Assembly (NCBI RefSeq): GCF_000234355.1
Contig: NZ_AGQV01000001.1
Location: 372,001-436,000 of the forward strand
Length of the DNA stretch: 64,000 nt
DNA from: Gluconobacter morbifer G707
GTDB taxonomy: Bacteria > Pseudomonadota > Alphaproteobacteria > Acetobacterales > Acetobacteraceae
Direction of reading: 5' to 3'
How positions within the stretch are numbered: the stretch's first letter is position 1; each line of letters opens with the position of its first letter. Shown piece by piece: positions 1 to 8,380 of this stretch. The notes under the pieces are model-generated. The model saw only the letters and a program-made list of their open reading frames with translations. It ran no database searches and had not been told where the DNA came from. The translations under genes and the position numbers were made by a program.

Positions 1-483
1 GAGGGTGGAGAAGACCCGCGCTATATCGCCCGGCGTCTGACGCGTTTTGCGGCGGAGGATGTCGGTCAGGCTGATCCGACGGCTCTGCCGCTGGCGGTTG
101 CGGCGTGGGAGACCTATGAGCGTCTGGGTTCTCCGGAAGGGGAACTGGCCTTGGCCCAGCTTGTCGTCCATCTGGCGACGGCCCCGAAATCGAATGCTGT
201 CTATGTCGCGTACAAGGCGGCGCGGCGGCTGGCGCGTGATACCGGCAGCCTCATGCCACCATCCCATATCCTGAACGCGCCGACGAACCTGATGAAGGAC
301 ATCGGTTACGGCAAGGGGTACGAATACGACCACGACACGGAAGAGGGATTTTCGGGTCAGAACTATTTCCCCGACGGGATGCCGCGCGCCACACTCTATC
401 AGCCCACGGACCGCGGGCATGAGGGGCGGATCAGAAAACTGCTGGACATGCGGGCCGCCAAGAGGGCATCCCGCGAGCCATGA
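1..483 (+). CDS. rarA: RarA/MgsA AAA+ ATPase, C-terminal part (5' end outside window)
   Basis: The reading frame is open from base 1 and ends at TGA 481-483, so only about 160 C-terminal residues are present. They match the C-terminal tetramerisation region of the RarA/MgsA/WHIP clamp-loader-like family. Visible marks are DPRYIARRLTRFAAEDVG, then ALAQLVVHLATAPKSNAVY, then a tail with YEYDHDTEEGFSGQNYFPD. The family acts at stalled replication forks and interacts with SSB. The ATPase core lies outside the window. The stop overlaps the ATG of the next gene (ATGA), which suggests translational coupling. Identity is by motif recognition only. Confidence 0.9.
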   Translation, partial: EGGEDPRYIARRLTRFAAEDVGQADPTALPLAVAAWETYERLGSPEGELALAQLVVHLATAPKSNAVYVAYKAARRLARDTGSLMPPSHILNAPTNLMKDIGYGKGYEYDHDTEEGFSGQNYFPDGMPRATLYQPTDRGHEGRIRKLLDMRAAKRASREP

Positions 484-1469
484 AAGTCACCAACCGCATC
501 GTGACCGAGGATGAGGCCGATCTGCGCCTCGACCGCTGGTTCAGACGTCATTATCCCAATCTCACCCAGGGCGCGCTGCAGAAACTCTGCCGCACGGGGC
601 AGGTCCGCGTGGACGGGGGGCGGGTGCAGACCAGTGCCCGTCTCGCGCCGGGCCAGACCGTGCGCGTGCCGCCGCTGCCCGATGTCAGCCGCCCTGCGCC
701 GCCTCCGCCGCCCGATCCCGCGCTGGTGCGTGAGATCGAGAAGATGGTGATTTATCAGGACGAGCATCTGCTGGTTCTGGACAAGCCCTCCGGTCTTGCG
801 ACGCAGGGCGGCCCCGGCATCACCAAGCATGTGGACATGATGCTTGACGGGCTGCGCGTCGAAGGCGGTGACCGTCCGCGGTTGGTGCATCGCATCGACC
901 GTGATACGTCCGGCATCCTGCTGATCGCACGCACTCCCGGTGTGGCGGCGAAGCTGGCGGCCGCTTTTCGCGGGCGTGATGTCCAGAAGACGTACTGGGC
1001 GGTCGTGGTCGGGCGGCCTTCACCGGCCTCCGGCATCATCGACCAGCCGCTGGCCAAGATCGGCGCGGGCGGTGCATCCCTCGTGATCGCGGCGTCCCGC
1101 GATGAAGAGGACGCCGCCTCGGCCAAGAGCGAATACGAGACGCTCGATGCGGCCGGAAAGAAGTTTTCATGGCTGAAGCTGTCCCCCCTGACAGGGCGCA
1201 CGCATCAGCTCAGGGTTCATTGCGAGTCCATCGGCACACCCATCCTTGGCGATCCGCGCTATGGCGGGAAGGCGGCGCATCCGGACGGTTTCATCGACCG
1301 GCTGCACCTCCATGCCCGCCAGCTTGATATACCCCATCCCGCCGGTGGACGTCTGATCGTCACGGCGCCGCCCCCGCCCCACATGCGCGAGACGTTCCGG
1401 ACGCTCGGCTTCGTGGCGGGGGACACGGCGGCGCCCAAACGGGTAAAAGGCAAAGGTAGCGTAAAATGA
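480..1469 (+). CDS. rluC: RluC-type 23S rRNA pseudouridine synthase
   Basis: Encodes 329 residues. The N-terminal 60 or so residues form an S4 RNA-binding domain (LDRWFRRHYPNLTQGALQKL). It is followed by an RluA-family catalytic domain whose signature HRIDRDTSGILL near residue 138 carries the catalytic Asp. Family members isomerise uridines in 23S rRNA. The RDTSG form and the S4 domain favour RluC over RluD, but the target site cannot be read from sequence. The gene starts inside the stop of rarA (ATGA) and its own stop overlaps the next start, so the first four genes look like one operon. Confidence 0.88.
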   Translation: MKVTNRIVTEDEADLRLDRWFRRHYPNLTQGALQKLCRTGQVRVDGGRVQTSARLAPGQTVRVPPLPDVSRPAPPPPPDPALVREIEKMVIYQDEHLLVLDKPSGLATQGGPGITKHVDMMLDGLRVEGGDRPRLVHRIDRDTSGILLIARTPGVAAKLAAAFRGRDVQKTYWAVVVGRPSPASGIIDQPLAKIGAGGASLVIAASRDEEDAASAKSEYETLDAAGKKFSWLKLSPLTGRTHQLRVHCESIGTPILGDPRYGGKAAHPDGFIDRLHLHARQLDIPHPAGGRLIVTAPPPPHMRETFRTLGFVAGDTAAPKRVKGKGSVK

Positions 1470-4021
1470 AGAAGCTGGCCGGTGCACTGATTGTCGTTAT
1501 CGTGGCTGTTGTGGGCGCGACTGTGGCAACGCATGTCCTTATTGATCAGGACGCCATGCGCGCGCGTATCAGCGAGGCCCTGAGACATCAGACCGGCCTG
1601 TCGATGCAGGCGCGGCAATCCTCCATCCAGCTCCTGCCCTGGCCGTCTTTCGAGGCGACGGGCGTGGTGCTGGGACGGTCCGGAGAGCCGGCGCTTCTCA
1701 AGGCGGGCGCGATCCATGCCGGAGTTTCCCTCCTGCCACTCCTGCATCGCGAGGTCCGCTTCCAGGATTTCACGATCGATGATGCCGCGGTCTCGCTTGA
1801 CCGGGACGCGCAGGGACGCGCGAGCTGGTCCATCACGCCTGACAGGGCTGACGAGAGCGGTTATGCGGCCCCTGCGCACGGGGACCGCGTTCATGCGCAC
1901 TGGGACCTTTCGCTCGATGCGCTGCATGTGACCAACACGACCCTGCACTGGGATGACGTTCCCGGGGACGCCCATGGGGCCTTCCGCATTTCCTCGCTGG
2001 ATCTGGCTGGTCTGCGCAGCCCCAGCCCGTGGATCAACCTGCTGGGCAACCATGCGGGCACACCTTTCTCCGTGCAGGGACATTTCGGCGGACTGGCACA
2101 ACTTCACAGCGCGGATCAGCCCTGGGCCTTCAGCCTTGGTACGACCTTTGGCGACGCGCCCAAGCGTGACTGGATGAATATCGAAGGTCATATCCGCAAT
2201 CCGAAAGACCTTCAGGGCGTGTATGTGACGGTTCAAGGTGAATGGTCGAACCTTCAGGACATGCATCGTCTCTTTCCGCACGCCGGCCTGCCCGACATGC
2301 CGGGTCTCGGCGGTCAGGTGGATGTCGAAGGGGATGTCGGGGCGGTTCCGTTCTCCGTCCGGGCCCTGCCGCAGCTTCTGAAGCAGGCGCAGGCCGGCCT
2401 TTCCCCGACGCGCATTCATGTCCATGCCGGTGGCGTACCGCTGCGTCATACAGTGCTTGAAAATGTCCATGTGGATGCGGATGCGCCAACGGCGCCTCTG
2501 ACGGCCAGCGCGGATGTGGAATGGAAGAACACCGCATGGCAGATGCAGGGCCGTTTCGGAACGCTGGTGCAGGCGGTCTCGGCCTGGCAGGATCATCTTC
2601 AGACAGCGGTTCCCGTGCAGGTCGAACTGCGGAACCAGTCGCTCTCCTTCTCCTCCGCTTTCAGCCCGGCCGGTGCGCATCCGCCGATCAATGGCGAGGA
2701 TGATGCCCATCTGACCCTGACGGGCAGTGTGGGCGCGCAGAACAGTCATCTTGACGTGAAGGGCAGCGCTCCGCTGCTTCATCTGCCGAAGGTCGTGCTG
2801 CATGATGTCGGGCTGGGTGGCACGCTGGACAGCACGCGGCTTGAAAACCTGTCGCTGGACGGTCTGGCGTTCAGCAGTCAAGAAGCCAGCCTGGATGGCG
2901 GCATGACTCTCGTCATGGGTGAGAATGTCCCGCCATTGGCGACCGGGCATTTCCATTTCGGTAAGCTGGATCTGGACGCGTTGCAAAACCTCTGGACCCG
3001 GCCGGATACGTCTGCGGCATCCGCCCCGTCTTCGCCTGTTGCGTTGCCGGGTGCGGCGGGTGAGGTGCAGAAAGCGGTTTCCACGCCTGCTCCTGTCACG
3101 AATGATGCGCCTGTCGCCTCTGCTCCGGACACGCAGGCCGCTGCCGCTCCGGCCCTTCCGGGCTGGGTGCGGCGTCTGCGGCGGCAGGATATGAACGTCC
3201 GTCTCGAGGCGGATCAGGTCATTCTTGCCGGACGGAACTACAGCAATCTGAATGCGCATCTGACGCTCTCGGGCGGTCATCTGCGTATTGACCCGATTGC
3301 GGGGCAGGGACTGGTCTCGCCGCTGTCCGGACAGGTGGATCTGAATGCCAGCCAGCTTCCCGTGACGGCATCGCTGACGTTCCAGCCGGTCGTGGTGCCG
3401 GCAGGGCTTCTGGCCAGCCAGCTTGGCTTCCCCGTTGCCCTGCGTGGTCCGGTGGAAGTCGTGGGTCAGCTTTCCGGCTCGGGGGAGACGCCCGAAGACC
3501 TGCGCAGGTCCCTGTCGGGTCATCTGGGACTGTCGATGGTTGATGGCGATGTGGACAGCCGCCTTCTGGGACGGATTGCCGGACCGAAGGCAGGATCTCT
3601 GTTCGGGGATGGCGTGCGCAAGCTGCGCTGCATCGGTGTTCACATGACGTTTGCTGATGACACGGCGCTGATCGATACGCTGGGGCTTCAGTCCGGCCGC
3701 TTCAGCACGACCGGGCGCGGCTCCGTCAATCTGGGCACACAGCAGCTGAACCTGCACATGCTTCCGGCGATCGATTTCGCCGGGGCCGATGCTTCGACGC
3801 CCATGCTGCTCCGCGGAACGATTTCCGCTCCGGAGGCCCAGCAGGACCGTACAGCCGACGGGCATTTCCAGCTGACGATCGGCGGTCAGAACGCCGCTGA
3901 TCCATGCCCGATGGCTCTGGCGGCCGCGCGTGAAGGCCAGGACGGCCCGGCGCCGGCTGCCCTGACCGAGCATCGCTCACGGGCGGGCGATATTCTCCGG
4001 GCGCTGGGGGTCCTGCATTGA
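1466..4021 (+). CDS. AsmA family envelope protein
   Basis: An 851-residue protein with one N-terminal membrane anchor (residues about 4-24, GALIVVIVAVVGATVATHVL) and a long beta-rich remainder typical of the AsmA/TamB-like family. The C-terminal 200 residues carry the conserved AsmA region (LSASQ-like segments, SGHLGLSMVDGDVDSRLLG, then FSTTGRGSVNLGTQQLNL). A Pro/Ala-rich linker lies near residues 510-560. AsmA proteins are linked to outer-membrane assembly and lipid transport; the exact role here is unknown. It overlaps rluC by 4 bases (ATGA) and ends in a TTGA overlap with the ATP12 gene. Confidence 0.8.
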   Translation: MKKLAGALIVVIVAVVGATVATHVLIDQDAMRARISEALRHQTGLSMQARQSSIQLLPWPSFEATGVVLGRSGEPALLKAGAIHAGVSLLPLLHREVRFQDFTIDDAAVSLDRDAQGRASWSITPDRADESGYAAPAHGDRVHAHWDLSLDALHVTNTTLHWDDVPGDAHGAFRISSLDLAGLRSPSPWINLLGNHAGTPFSVQGHFGGLAQLHSADQPWAFSLGTTFGDAPKRDWMNIEGHIRNPKDLQGVYVTVQGEWSNLQDMHRLFPHAGLPDMPGLGGQVDVEGDVGAVPFSVRALPQLLKQAQAGLSPTRIHVHAGGVPLRHTVLENVHVDADAPTAPLTASADVEWKNTAWQMQGRFGTLVQAVSAWQDHLQTAVPVQVELRNQSLSFSSAFSPAGAHPPINGEDDAHLTLTGSVGAQNSHLDVKGSAPLLHLPKVVLHDVGLGGTLDSTRLENLSLDGLAFSSQEASLDGGMTLVMGENVPPLATGHFHFGKLDLDALQNLWTRPDTSAASAPSSPVALPGAAGEVQKAVSTPAPVTNDAPVASAPDTQAAAAPALPGWVRRLRRQDMNVRLEADQVILAGRNYSNLNAHLTLSGGHLRIDPIAGQGLVSPLSGQVDLNASQLPVTASLTFQPVVVPAGLLASQLGFPVALRGPVEVVGQLSGSGETPEDLRRSLSGHLGLSMVDGDVDSRLLGRIAGPKAGSLFGDGVRKLRCIGVHMTFADDTALIDTLGLQSGRFSTTGRGSVNLGTQQLNLHMLPAIDFAGADASTPMLLRGTISAPEAQQDRTADGHFQLTIGGQNAADPCPMALAAAREGQDGPAPAALTEHRSRAGDILRALGVLH

Positions 4022-4704
4022 GCGTGCACAAGCGCTTCTGGAAAACGGTCTCCGTCGAAGAGGCGGATGGCCGGTTCCAGCCTGTTCTGGATGGTCGGCC
4101 AATCCGTCTGCCTCAGGGACATGTCCTGTCGGTGCCGACGCGCGCGCTGGCGCAGGGCATCGCCGCCGAATGGGGGCGCATTGCCGAAGGCGCGTCCTTC
4201 ACGCCGGATTCCCTGCCTCTGACCCGCATTGCCGGGACAATGGTGGAGCGGATCAGTCCCGATCCCGCCGCCGCGCGTCAGGCCCTGCTGGAGCTGGGTG
4301 TGGATGATGGCCTGTGTTACCGCACGGCGTCATCGCCGGTGACGGACAGGGTGTTTGACTGGCTGAAGGGAAAAGAAATTTTTCCGAATGTAACGGATGG
4401 TCTCATGCCTGTTGCGCAATCCGGGTTCTATATGGCGGGATTGAGGCAACTGCTGGCCCGGCAGGACGATGTGGGGCTGGCCGCGCTGGGTGTTCTGGCG
4501 CCTGCATTGGGAAGCCTTCTTCTGGCTCTCGCCCTTGTGGCGGGTGTGGTCAGCGAGGGGGATGCCGTGAGTCTGGCCAATGCGGACGAGGAAAAACAGC
4601 TGACTGTCTGGGGACGGGATGATGAACTGATCCGGACGATGACGAACCGTGTGACCGATGTCCGGGAAGGATTGCAGTTTCTGGCGTTCGGACAGCAGAA
4701 ATAA
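4018..4704 (+). CDS. ATP12 family F1-ATPase assembly chaperone
   Basis: 228 residues. ATP12 homologues, found in mitochondria and alphaproteobacteria, bind the F1 alpha subunit during assembly of ATP synthase. The sequence shows the family order: KRFWKTVSVEEADG at the start, PTRALAQGIAAEWG, the LPLTRIAGTMVERI block, and a C-terminal helical region ending in TDVREGLQFLAF. The initiation codon is TTG at 4018 and overlaps the stop of the AsmA gene (TTGA), so the start is fixed by coupling rather than by a strong ribosome site. The segment normally following LCYR (family form R-A-D-x-P-x-x-L) is divergent here. Confidence 0.85.
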   Translation: MSVHKRFWKTVSVEEADGRFQPVLDGRPIRLPQGHVLSVPTRALAQGIAAEWGRIAEGASFTPDSLPLTRIAGTMVERISPDPAAARQALLELGVDDGLCYRTASSPVTDRVFDWLKGKEIFPNVTDGLMPVAQSGFYMAGLRQLLARQDDVGLAALGVLAPALGSLLLALALVAGVVSEGDAVSLANADEEKQLTVWGRDDELIRTMTNRVTDVREGLQFLAFGQQK

Positions 4705-4850
4705 AGTCCCGAAAGAGGCATGATGTTGCCATATTCGAGGCTCATCAGATCGGCTCGGATGTGACAGAACGAGACGATTGGTGACTCGCCCAGAGCCACG
4801 GAACCGGTACATCTCTCGTCCTGTCTGAAACGTCAGATTCGAGGATCCAT

Positions 4851-4979
4851 ATGTCCGTATCCGCTTACCGGCCTCTGCGTCACATGGGGACGCGTCTTGT
4901 CGAAACCTGCTCCATGGGAGCTTGGTTCCTGCTCGCTGCAACGCCACTGATCGTGGTGTTCTGTGCCATTCACGGCTGA
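4851..4979 (+). CDS. small 42-residue membrane peptide
   Basis: A short frame reads MSVSAYRPLRHMG, then a polar stretch, then a hydrophobic segment AWFLLAATPLIVVFCAIHG that could span the membrane. It has a good ribosome site, GAGGA at 4841-4845, five bases before the ATG. It sits between the ATP12 gene and a strong bidirectional terminator, so it would be the last gene of the rarA-side operon or a separate short transcript. I do not recognise a family. The ribosome site and the terminator support it; the short length argues for caution. Confidence 0.5.
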   Translation: MSVSAYRPLRHMGTRLVETCSMGAWFLLAATPLIVVFCAIHG

Positions 4980-5005
4980 TGAAAACGGTTTTCTCTTTCT
5001 GACAT

Positions 5006-5045
5006 GAAAAAAGCCCGGCTCCCTGAGGGAAAGCCGGGCTTTTTG
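5006..5045 (+). terminator. bidirectional rho-independent terminator
   Basis: The inverted repeat AAGCCCGGCT (5011-5020) / AGCCGGGCTT (5032-5041) is flanked by an A-run on the left and a T-run on the right, with a ten-base loop that can itself pair. It lies between the convergent small membrane gene (+) and ispDF (-) and can stop transcription from both sides. Confidence 0.85.
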
Positions 5046-5061
5046 ACGGGAGGGTGGCCGA

Positions 5062-6225
5062 TCAGGCTTCGCCGGTGTCAGGCACCATGATGCTGACGGT
5101 GGCGGTCGCGGCAATGCCTTCCTCCCGCCCCGTGAAGCCAAGCCGCTCGGACGTCGTGGCCTTGACCGAGATCCGGCTGACACTGACCTTCAGCAGTTCG
5201 GCCAGACGGTTGCGCATGGCCTTAGAATGGGGGCCGATTTTCGGGCGTTCACAGATCAGCGTGACATCCGCATTGACCAGAAAGCCGCCGCGTTCACGGA
5301 TGCGTTCACCGGCATGTATGAGGAAACGGGCCGAATCCATGTCCTTCCACTCATTGTCAGAAGGCGGGAAGTGACGGCCGATGTCGCCTTCCGCCAGCGC
5401 GCCGTAAATGGCATCACAGAGCGTATGGATGCCGACATCGGCGTCCGAATGGCCGGCGAGGCCTTTCGTATGGGGAACCTCGATACCGCAGAGGATCAGC
5501 TTGCGGCCTTCCTCGAAGGCATGGACGTCATAGCCCAGCCCGACGCGGGGCAGCAGGTTCCGGTCAAGTACACCTTCGAGACGCATCAGGTCCTCCGCAA
5601 CAGTCAGCTTGATATTGTCTTCCGATCCTTCGACGATGGCGACCGGATGTCCGCCCTGTTCCAGCAGGGCGGCGTCGTCGGTGCGGGCATCGCGATGGGT
5701 GCGGTGAAGTTCGAGCAGGGTTCCGAAACGGAAGCCCTGCGGGGTCTGGGCGCGCCACAGGCCATCACGCGGGACGGTGCCGGTGATGATGCCATCTTTC
5801 GCTTTCTTGATCGTGTCGATCACGGCAATGGCGGGAATGACGCCTTCATGGGTGTCCAGTGCGCCGATGACGTTCTGTACCACCTCTGCCGGGACGCAGG
5901 GCCGTGCACCATCATGGACCAGAACGAGATCGGGCGGTTCGGGCAGGGCCGCGAGGGCTTCCAAGCCGTTCCGGACGCTGTCATGGCGTTCCGCGCCTCC
6001 GGGAACGGGGGGCAGGACGTCCAGCCCTTCCAGACTGTCCATCAGGAGCGGGTCATCCCCGACCGGGAGAAGGACATCCACATGCGGCAGCAGCGCCTCC
6101 GCGGCACGGCGAATGACGGGTTTGCCCCGCAGCATCCGGAACTGCTTGCTGGAACCATCACCCGTGGGCGAGGCGGCGAAACGCCGGCCACGACCGGCGG
6201 CGAGAAGAAGGGCTGCGATACGCAT
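5062..6225 (-). CDS. ispDF: bifunctional IspD/IspF isoprenoid enzyme
   Basis: 387 residues joining two MEP-pathway enzymes. The IspD half (residues about 1-225) is the CTP:2-C-methylerythritol 4-phosphate cytidylyltransferase, with the nucleotide loop LLAAGRGRR and the VLVHDGARP motif. The IspF half (about 228-387) is the 2,4-cyclodiphosphate synthase, with the metal-binding motifs GYDVHAF and [10 protein letters not shown]. Fusion of the two non-consecutive steps is common in alphaproteobacteria. The open frame extends to a TTG at 6261, but the ATG at 6225 starts directly with the family's N-terminus ([11 protein letters not shown]), so I use it. Transcription ends at the shared terminator 5006-5045. 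Confidence 0.93.
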   Translation of the reverse strand: MRIAALLLAAGRGRRFAASPTGDGSSKQFRMLRGKPVIRRAAEALLPHVDVLLPVGDDPLLMDSLEGLDVLPPVPGGAERHDSVRNGLEALAALPEPPDLVLVHDGARPCVPAEVVQNVIGALDTHEGVIPAIAVIDTIKKAKDGIITGTVPRDGLWRAQTPQGFRFGTLLELHRTHRDARTDDAALLEQGGHPVAIVEGSEDNIKLTVAEDLMRLEGVLDRNLLPRVGLGYDVHAFEEGRKLILCGIEVPHTKGLAGHSDADVGIHTLCDAIYGALAEGDIGRHFPPSDNEWKDMDSARFLIHAGERIRERGGFLVNADVTLICERPKIGPHSKAMRNRLAELLKVSVSRISVKATTSERLGFTGREEGIAATATVSIMVPDTGEA

Positions 6226-6300
6226 GGACGCAGGAATGGTCCGGGGCGTCCCTGACGTCAAGAGGATGTGTGTCTGGAGCGGGGCGGTGGTGGACGGCGC

Positions 6301-6774
6301 TCAGTGCAGGAGAAGGCCTGCATGGGGGCTATCTAGGCTGAATGCCGGAATAAGAACATCGAAACGGTGTCCGGATGCCGGCTCCACCATATGATAGGTG
6401 CCACGCATGAAGCCACTGGGCGTGGAAAGCATGGCGCCGGACGTGTAGTCGAACTGTTCCTGCGAGGCGATAATGGGCTGTTCGCCCACGACACCATCGC
6501 CATGGACGTGTTCCGTGCGACCGAAACCGTCAATGATTTCCCAGCTGCGGGAGAGGAGCTGGCAGGTGTCCCTGCGTTCGTTCTCGATGCTGATGTGGTA
6601 CGCCCAGGCGAAGCGGTGGTCTTCGGGTTGCGACTGGTCGTCCAGCCAGAAGGTTCGTACCGTGACTGTCACGCCGTCCGTACACTGGCTGAAGCGGGGA
6701 GCATTTTCCATGGCTTCGGCCAGTGCCGTCTCGGGATCGCTGAGGAGATGGGGGGTGGATGACTTGTCAGGCAT
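6301..6774 (-). CDS. apaG: ApaG domain protein
   Basis: 157 residues with the ApaG/DUF525 immunoglobulin-like fold. Family features are VTVTVRTFWLDDQS, FAWAYHISIEN, the LLSRSWEIIDGFG block, VVGEQPIIASQEQFDYTSGA and GTYHMVEP. ApaG is associated with Ap4A metabolism and cobalt/magnesium resistance, but its biochemical role is not settled. The family core starts at about residue 28, so the first 27 residues are either a real extension or reflect a start that is too early. An in-frame ATG at 6711 is the alternative. It lies between ispDF and metZ on the same strand. Confidence 0.85.
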   Translation of the reverse strand: MPDKSSTPHLLSDPETALAEAMENAPRFSQCTDGVTVTVRTFWLDDQSQPEDHRFAWAYHISIENERRDTCQLLSRSWEIIDGFGRTEHVHGDGVVGEQPIIASQEQFDYTSGAMLSTPSGFMRGTYHMVEPASGHRFDVLIPAFSLDSPHAGLLLH

Positions 6775-6815
6775 GACGCCATTCTAGAGCCATCCGGTCC
6801 GTTTGTCAGAAAAAC

Positions 6816-8012
6816 TTATGCTGCTGCAGCCTGTGCGGCTTTGGCCCCGCGTGTGACGTCTTCGATCAGGTCGGCGGGGTCTTCCAGACCGACGGAGAAG
6901 CGGATGACGCCGTCCGTGATGCCCAGGCGCGCCCGCTCCTCTTCACTGACGCGCATATGGGTGGTCGTAGCGGGATGGGTGGCAAGGCTGCGGGCATCGC
7001 CGAGATTATTGGAAATGGCGATGAGGCTGAAAGCGTTCAGACAGGCGAAAGCGCCTGCCCGGCCGTTGACCACTTCAAAAGCGATCAGGGAGCCGCCGTT
7101 GCTCATCTGCTTTTTGGCCAGTTCATGCTGGGGGTGATCCGCCCGACCCGGATAACGGACCTTCAGGACGCCCGGCAGTTCGGCCAGTGCGTCGGCGACG
7201 GCTGCCGCGTTGCGGGCCATGGCTTCCACACGGAGTTGAAGGGTTTCGAGCCCTTTCAGCAGAACCCAGGCATTGAAAGGAGAGAGTGCGTTCCCCGTGT
7301 TACGGGTAAAGGGCTGGAGCGTTTCCGTGATCCACTTTTTGCGGCCCAGAACCGCGCCACCCAGCACGCGGCCCTGTCCGTCGATGTGCTTCGTGCAGGA
7401 ATACAGGACGACATCCGCACCCAGCTTGAGGGGGGACTGTCCGATGGGAGAAGCGAACACGTTGTCCACCATCAGAAGGGCGCCTGCCTTGTGGGCCAGG
7501 TCCGCGATGCGTGCGATGTCGAGCACGTCCAGCATGGGATTGGACGGGCTCTCGATCAGAACGGCCGCGGCGGGGCGGGAGAGTGCCTTTTTCCAGCCTT
7601 CGTAATCATCACCGTCCACCAGTTCCGTCTCGATGCCGTAGCGCGGCAGTAGGGCGGTGACGATCCAGTAACAGGAGCCGAAGAGGGCACGCGACGCGAC
7701 GACGCGCTCGCCGGCGCTGACGTGGGCGAGCAGGGCCGAAGAGACCGCTCCCATGCCGGTGGCCGTGGCGACGCAGGCTTCGGCGCCTTCAAGCAGGGCA
7801 AGACGTTCCTGGAGGGTGTCGACGGTGGGATTGCCGAAACGGGAATACTGGAAATGTTCGACATCGCCCGTGAAGGTGGCAGCGGCCTGTTCCGCACTGT
7901 CGTAAACGAAGCCCGAGGTCAGGAAGAGGGCTTCGGACGTTTCTCCGAATTCGGTGCGGTTCGGTGCGTCGTGCAGGAGATGGGTGGCTGTGCGCCAGTT
8001 TTCTGAAGACAT
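6816..8012 (-). CDS. metZ: O-succinylhomoserine sulfhydrylase
   Basis: 398 residues of the Cys/Met-metabolism PLP enzyme family, making homocysteine from O-succinylhomoserine and sulfide. The PLP lysine is in LYSCTKHIDGQGRV; other marks are YSRFGNPTVDTLQERLALLEG near the start and LIESPSNPMLDVLDI. The start at 8012 is preferred because a strong ribosome site (GGAGGGACTGCC) precedes it. Longer frames, to 8027 or 8153, would run through that site or through the riboswitch. The SAM-II element upstream supports a methionine-pathway role and predicts repression when S-adenosylmethionine is abundant. Related cystathionine lyases are the main alternative. Confidence 0.93.
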   Translation of the reverse strand: MSSENWRTATHLLHDAPNRTEFGETSEALFLTSGFVYDSAEQAAATFTGDVEHFQYSRFGNPTVDTLQERLALLEGAEACVATATGMGAVSSALLAHVSAGERVVASRALFGSCYWIVTALLPRYGIETELVDGDDYEGWKKALSRPAAAVLIESPSNPMLDVLDIARIADLAHKAGALLMVDNVFASPIGQSPLKLGADVVLYSCTKHIDGQGRVLGGAVLGRKKWITETLQPFTRNTGNALSPFNAWVLLKGLETLQLRVEAMARNAAAVADALAELPGVLKVRYPGRADHPQHELAKKQMSNGGSLIAFEVVNGRAGAFACLNAFSLIAISNNLGDARSLATHPATTTHMRVSEEERARLGITDGVIRFSVGLEDPADLIEDVTRGAKAAQAAAA

Positions 8013-8103
8013 TGGCAGTCCCTCCATAAGGTTTCCGCCCGTTTTGGAGCGGAAAGCATGTGGCGGGCCGTGGAAGTCCTGGGAATTGTTGAAAAAATGC
8101 CAC

Positions 8104-8160
8104 AGGGCCTCTTTAGCGCAGTTCTTTAGCCTCGCCGCAAGCCGGCCGCTCAAATCACGA
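8104..8160 (-). promoter_or_regulatory. SAM-II (SAM-alpha) riboswitch in the metZ leader
   Basis: Read on the minus strand, the leader carries CGTGATTTGAGC (from 8159), CCGGCTTGC, a GGCTAAA block and GCGCTAAAGAGGCC. These come in the order and spacing of the alphaproteobacterial SAM-II pseudoknot aptamer. It ends about 90 bases before the metZ ATG. SAM-II binds S-adenosylmethionine and typically sits ahead of metA, metX or metZ. The match is by eye; a covariance-model search would settle it. Confidence 0.82.
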
Positions 8161-8194
8161 GGGTCAGGACACCGGGAGATGGCTGACGGGCAAG

Positions 8195-8224
8195 ACTATG
8201 GGCTGAAGATGTCTTTTGCGTCAA
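8195..8224 (-). promoter_or_regulatory. sigma-70-type promoter for metZ
   Basis: On the minus strand TTGACG (8224-8219) is followed after 18 bases by CATAGT (8200-8195). The predicted start near 8188 lies just upstream of the SAM-II aptamer, which fits a riboswitch-led transcript. Confidence 0.5.
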
Positions 8225-8242
8225 CTCCCCGCGACAGGTGGA

Positions 8243-8271
8243 TTGCGGAACGGGGAAGAGGGGGATATAGG
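8243..8271 (+). promoter_or_regulatory. sigma-70-type promoter for tRNA-Gly
   Basis: TTGCGG (8243-8248) and TATAGG (8266-8271) are separated by 17 bases. The tRNA begins 11 bases after the -10 element. It is divergent from the metZ promoter. Confidence 0.5.
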
Positions 8272-8281
8272 GATTAGAGCT

Positions 8282-8355
8282 GCGGGCGTAGTTCAATGGT
8301 AGAACGGCAGCTTCCCAAGCTGCATACGGGGGTTCGATTCCCCTCGCCCGCTCCA
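8282..8355 (+). tRNA. tRNA-Gly, anticodon CCC
   Basis: A complete 74-base cloverleaf: acceptor GCGGGCG pairs with CGCCCGC, D stem GTTC/GAAC, anticodon stem GCAGC/GCTGC around the loop TTCCCAA (anticodon CCC), and T arm GGGGG-TTCGATT-CCCCT with one G-U pair. Discriminator T and CCA are encoded. It reads glycine GGG codons. Confidence 0.97.
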
Positions 8356-8380
8356 GAATTATCCTGAAAACGTGAAACGA

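Noticed and set aside
1259-3973. 904-codon open frame antisense to the AsmA gene
   Set aside because: It opposes a well supported gene, has no recognisable domain, and is rich in Arg/His/Gln as expected for antisense frames in GC-rich DNA.
5227-6255. 342-codon plus-strand frame across ispDF
   Set aside because: IspD and IspF motifs are continuous on the minus strand; this frame is compositional.
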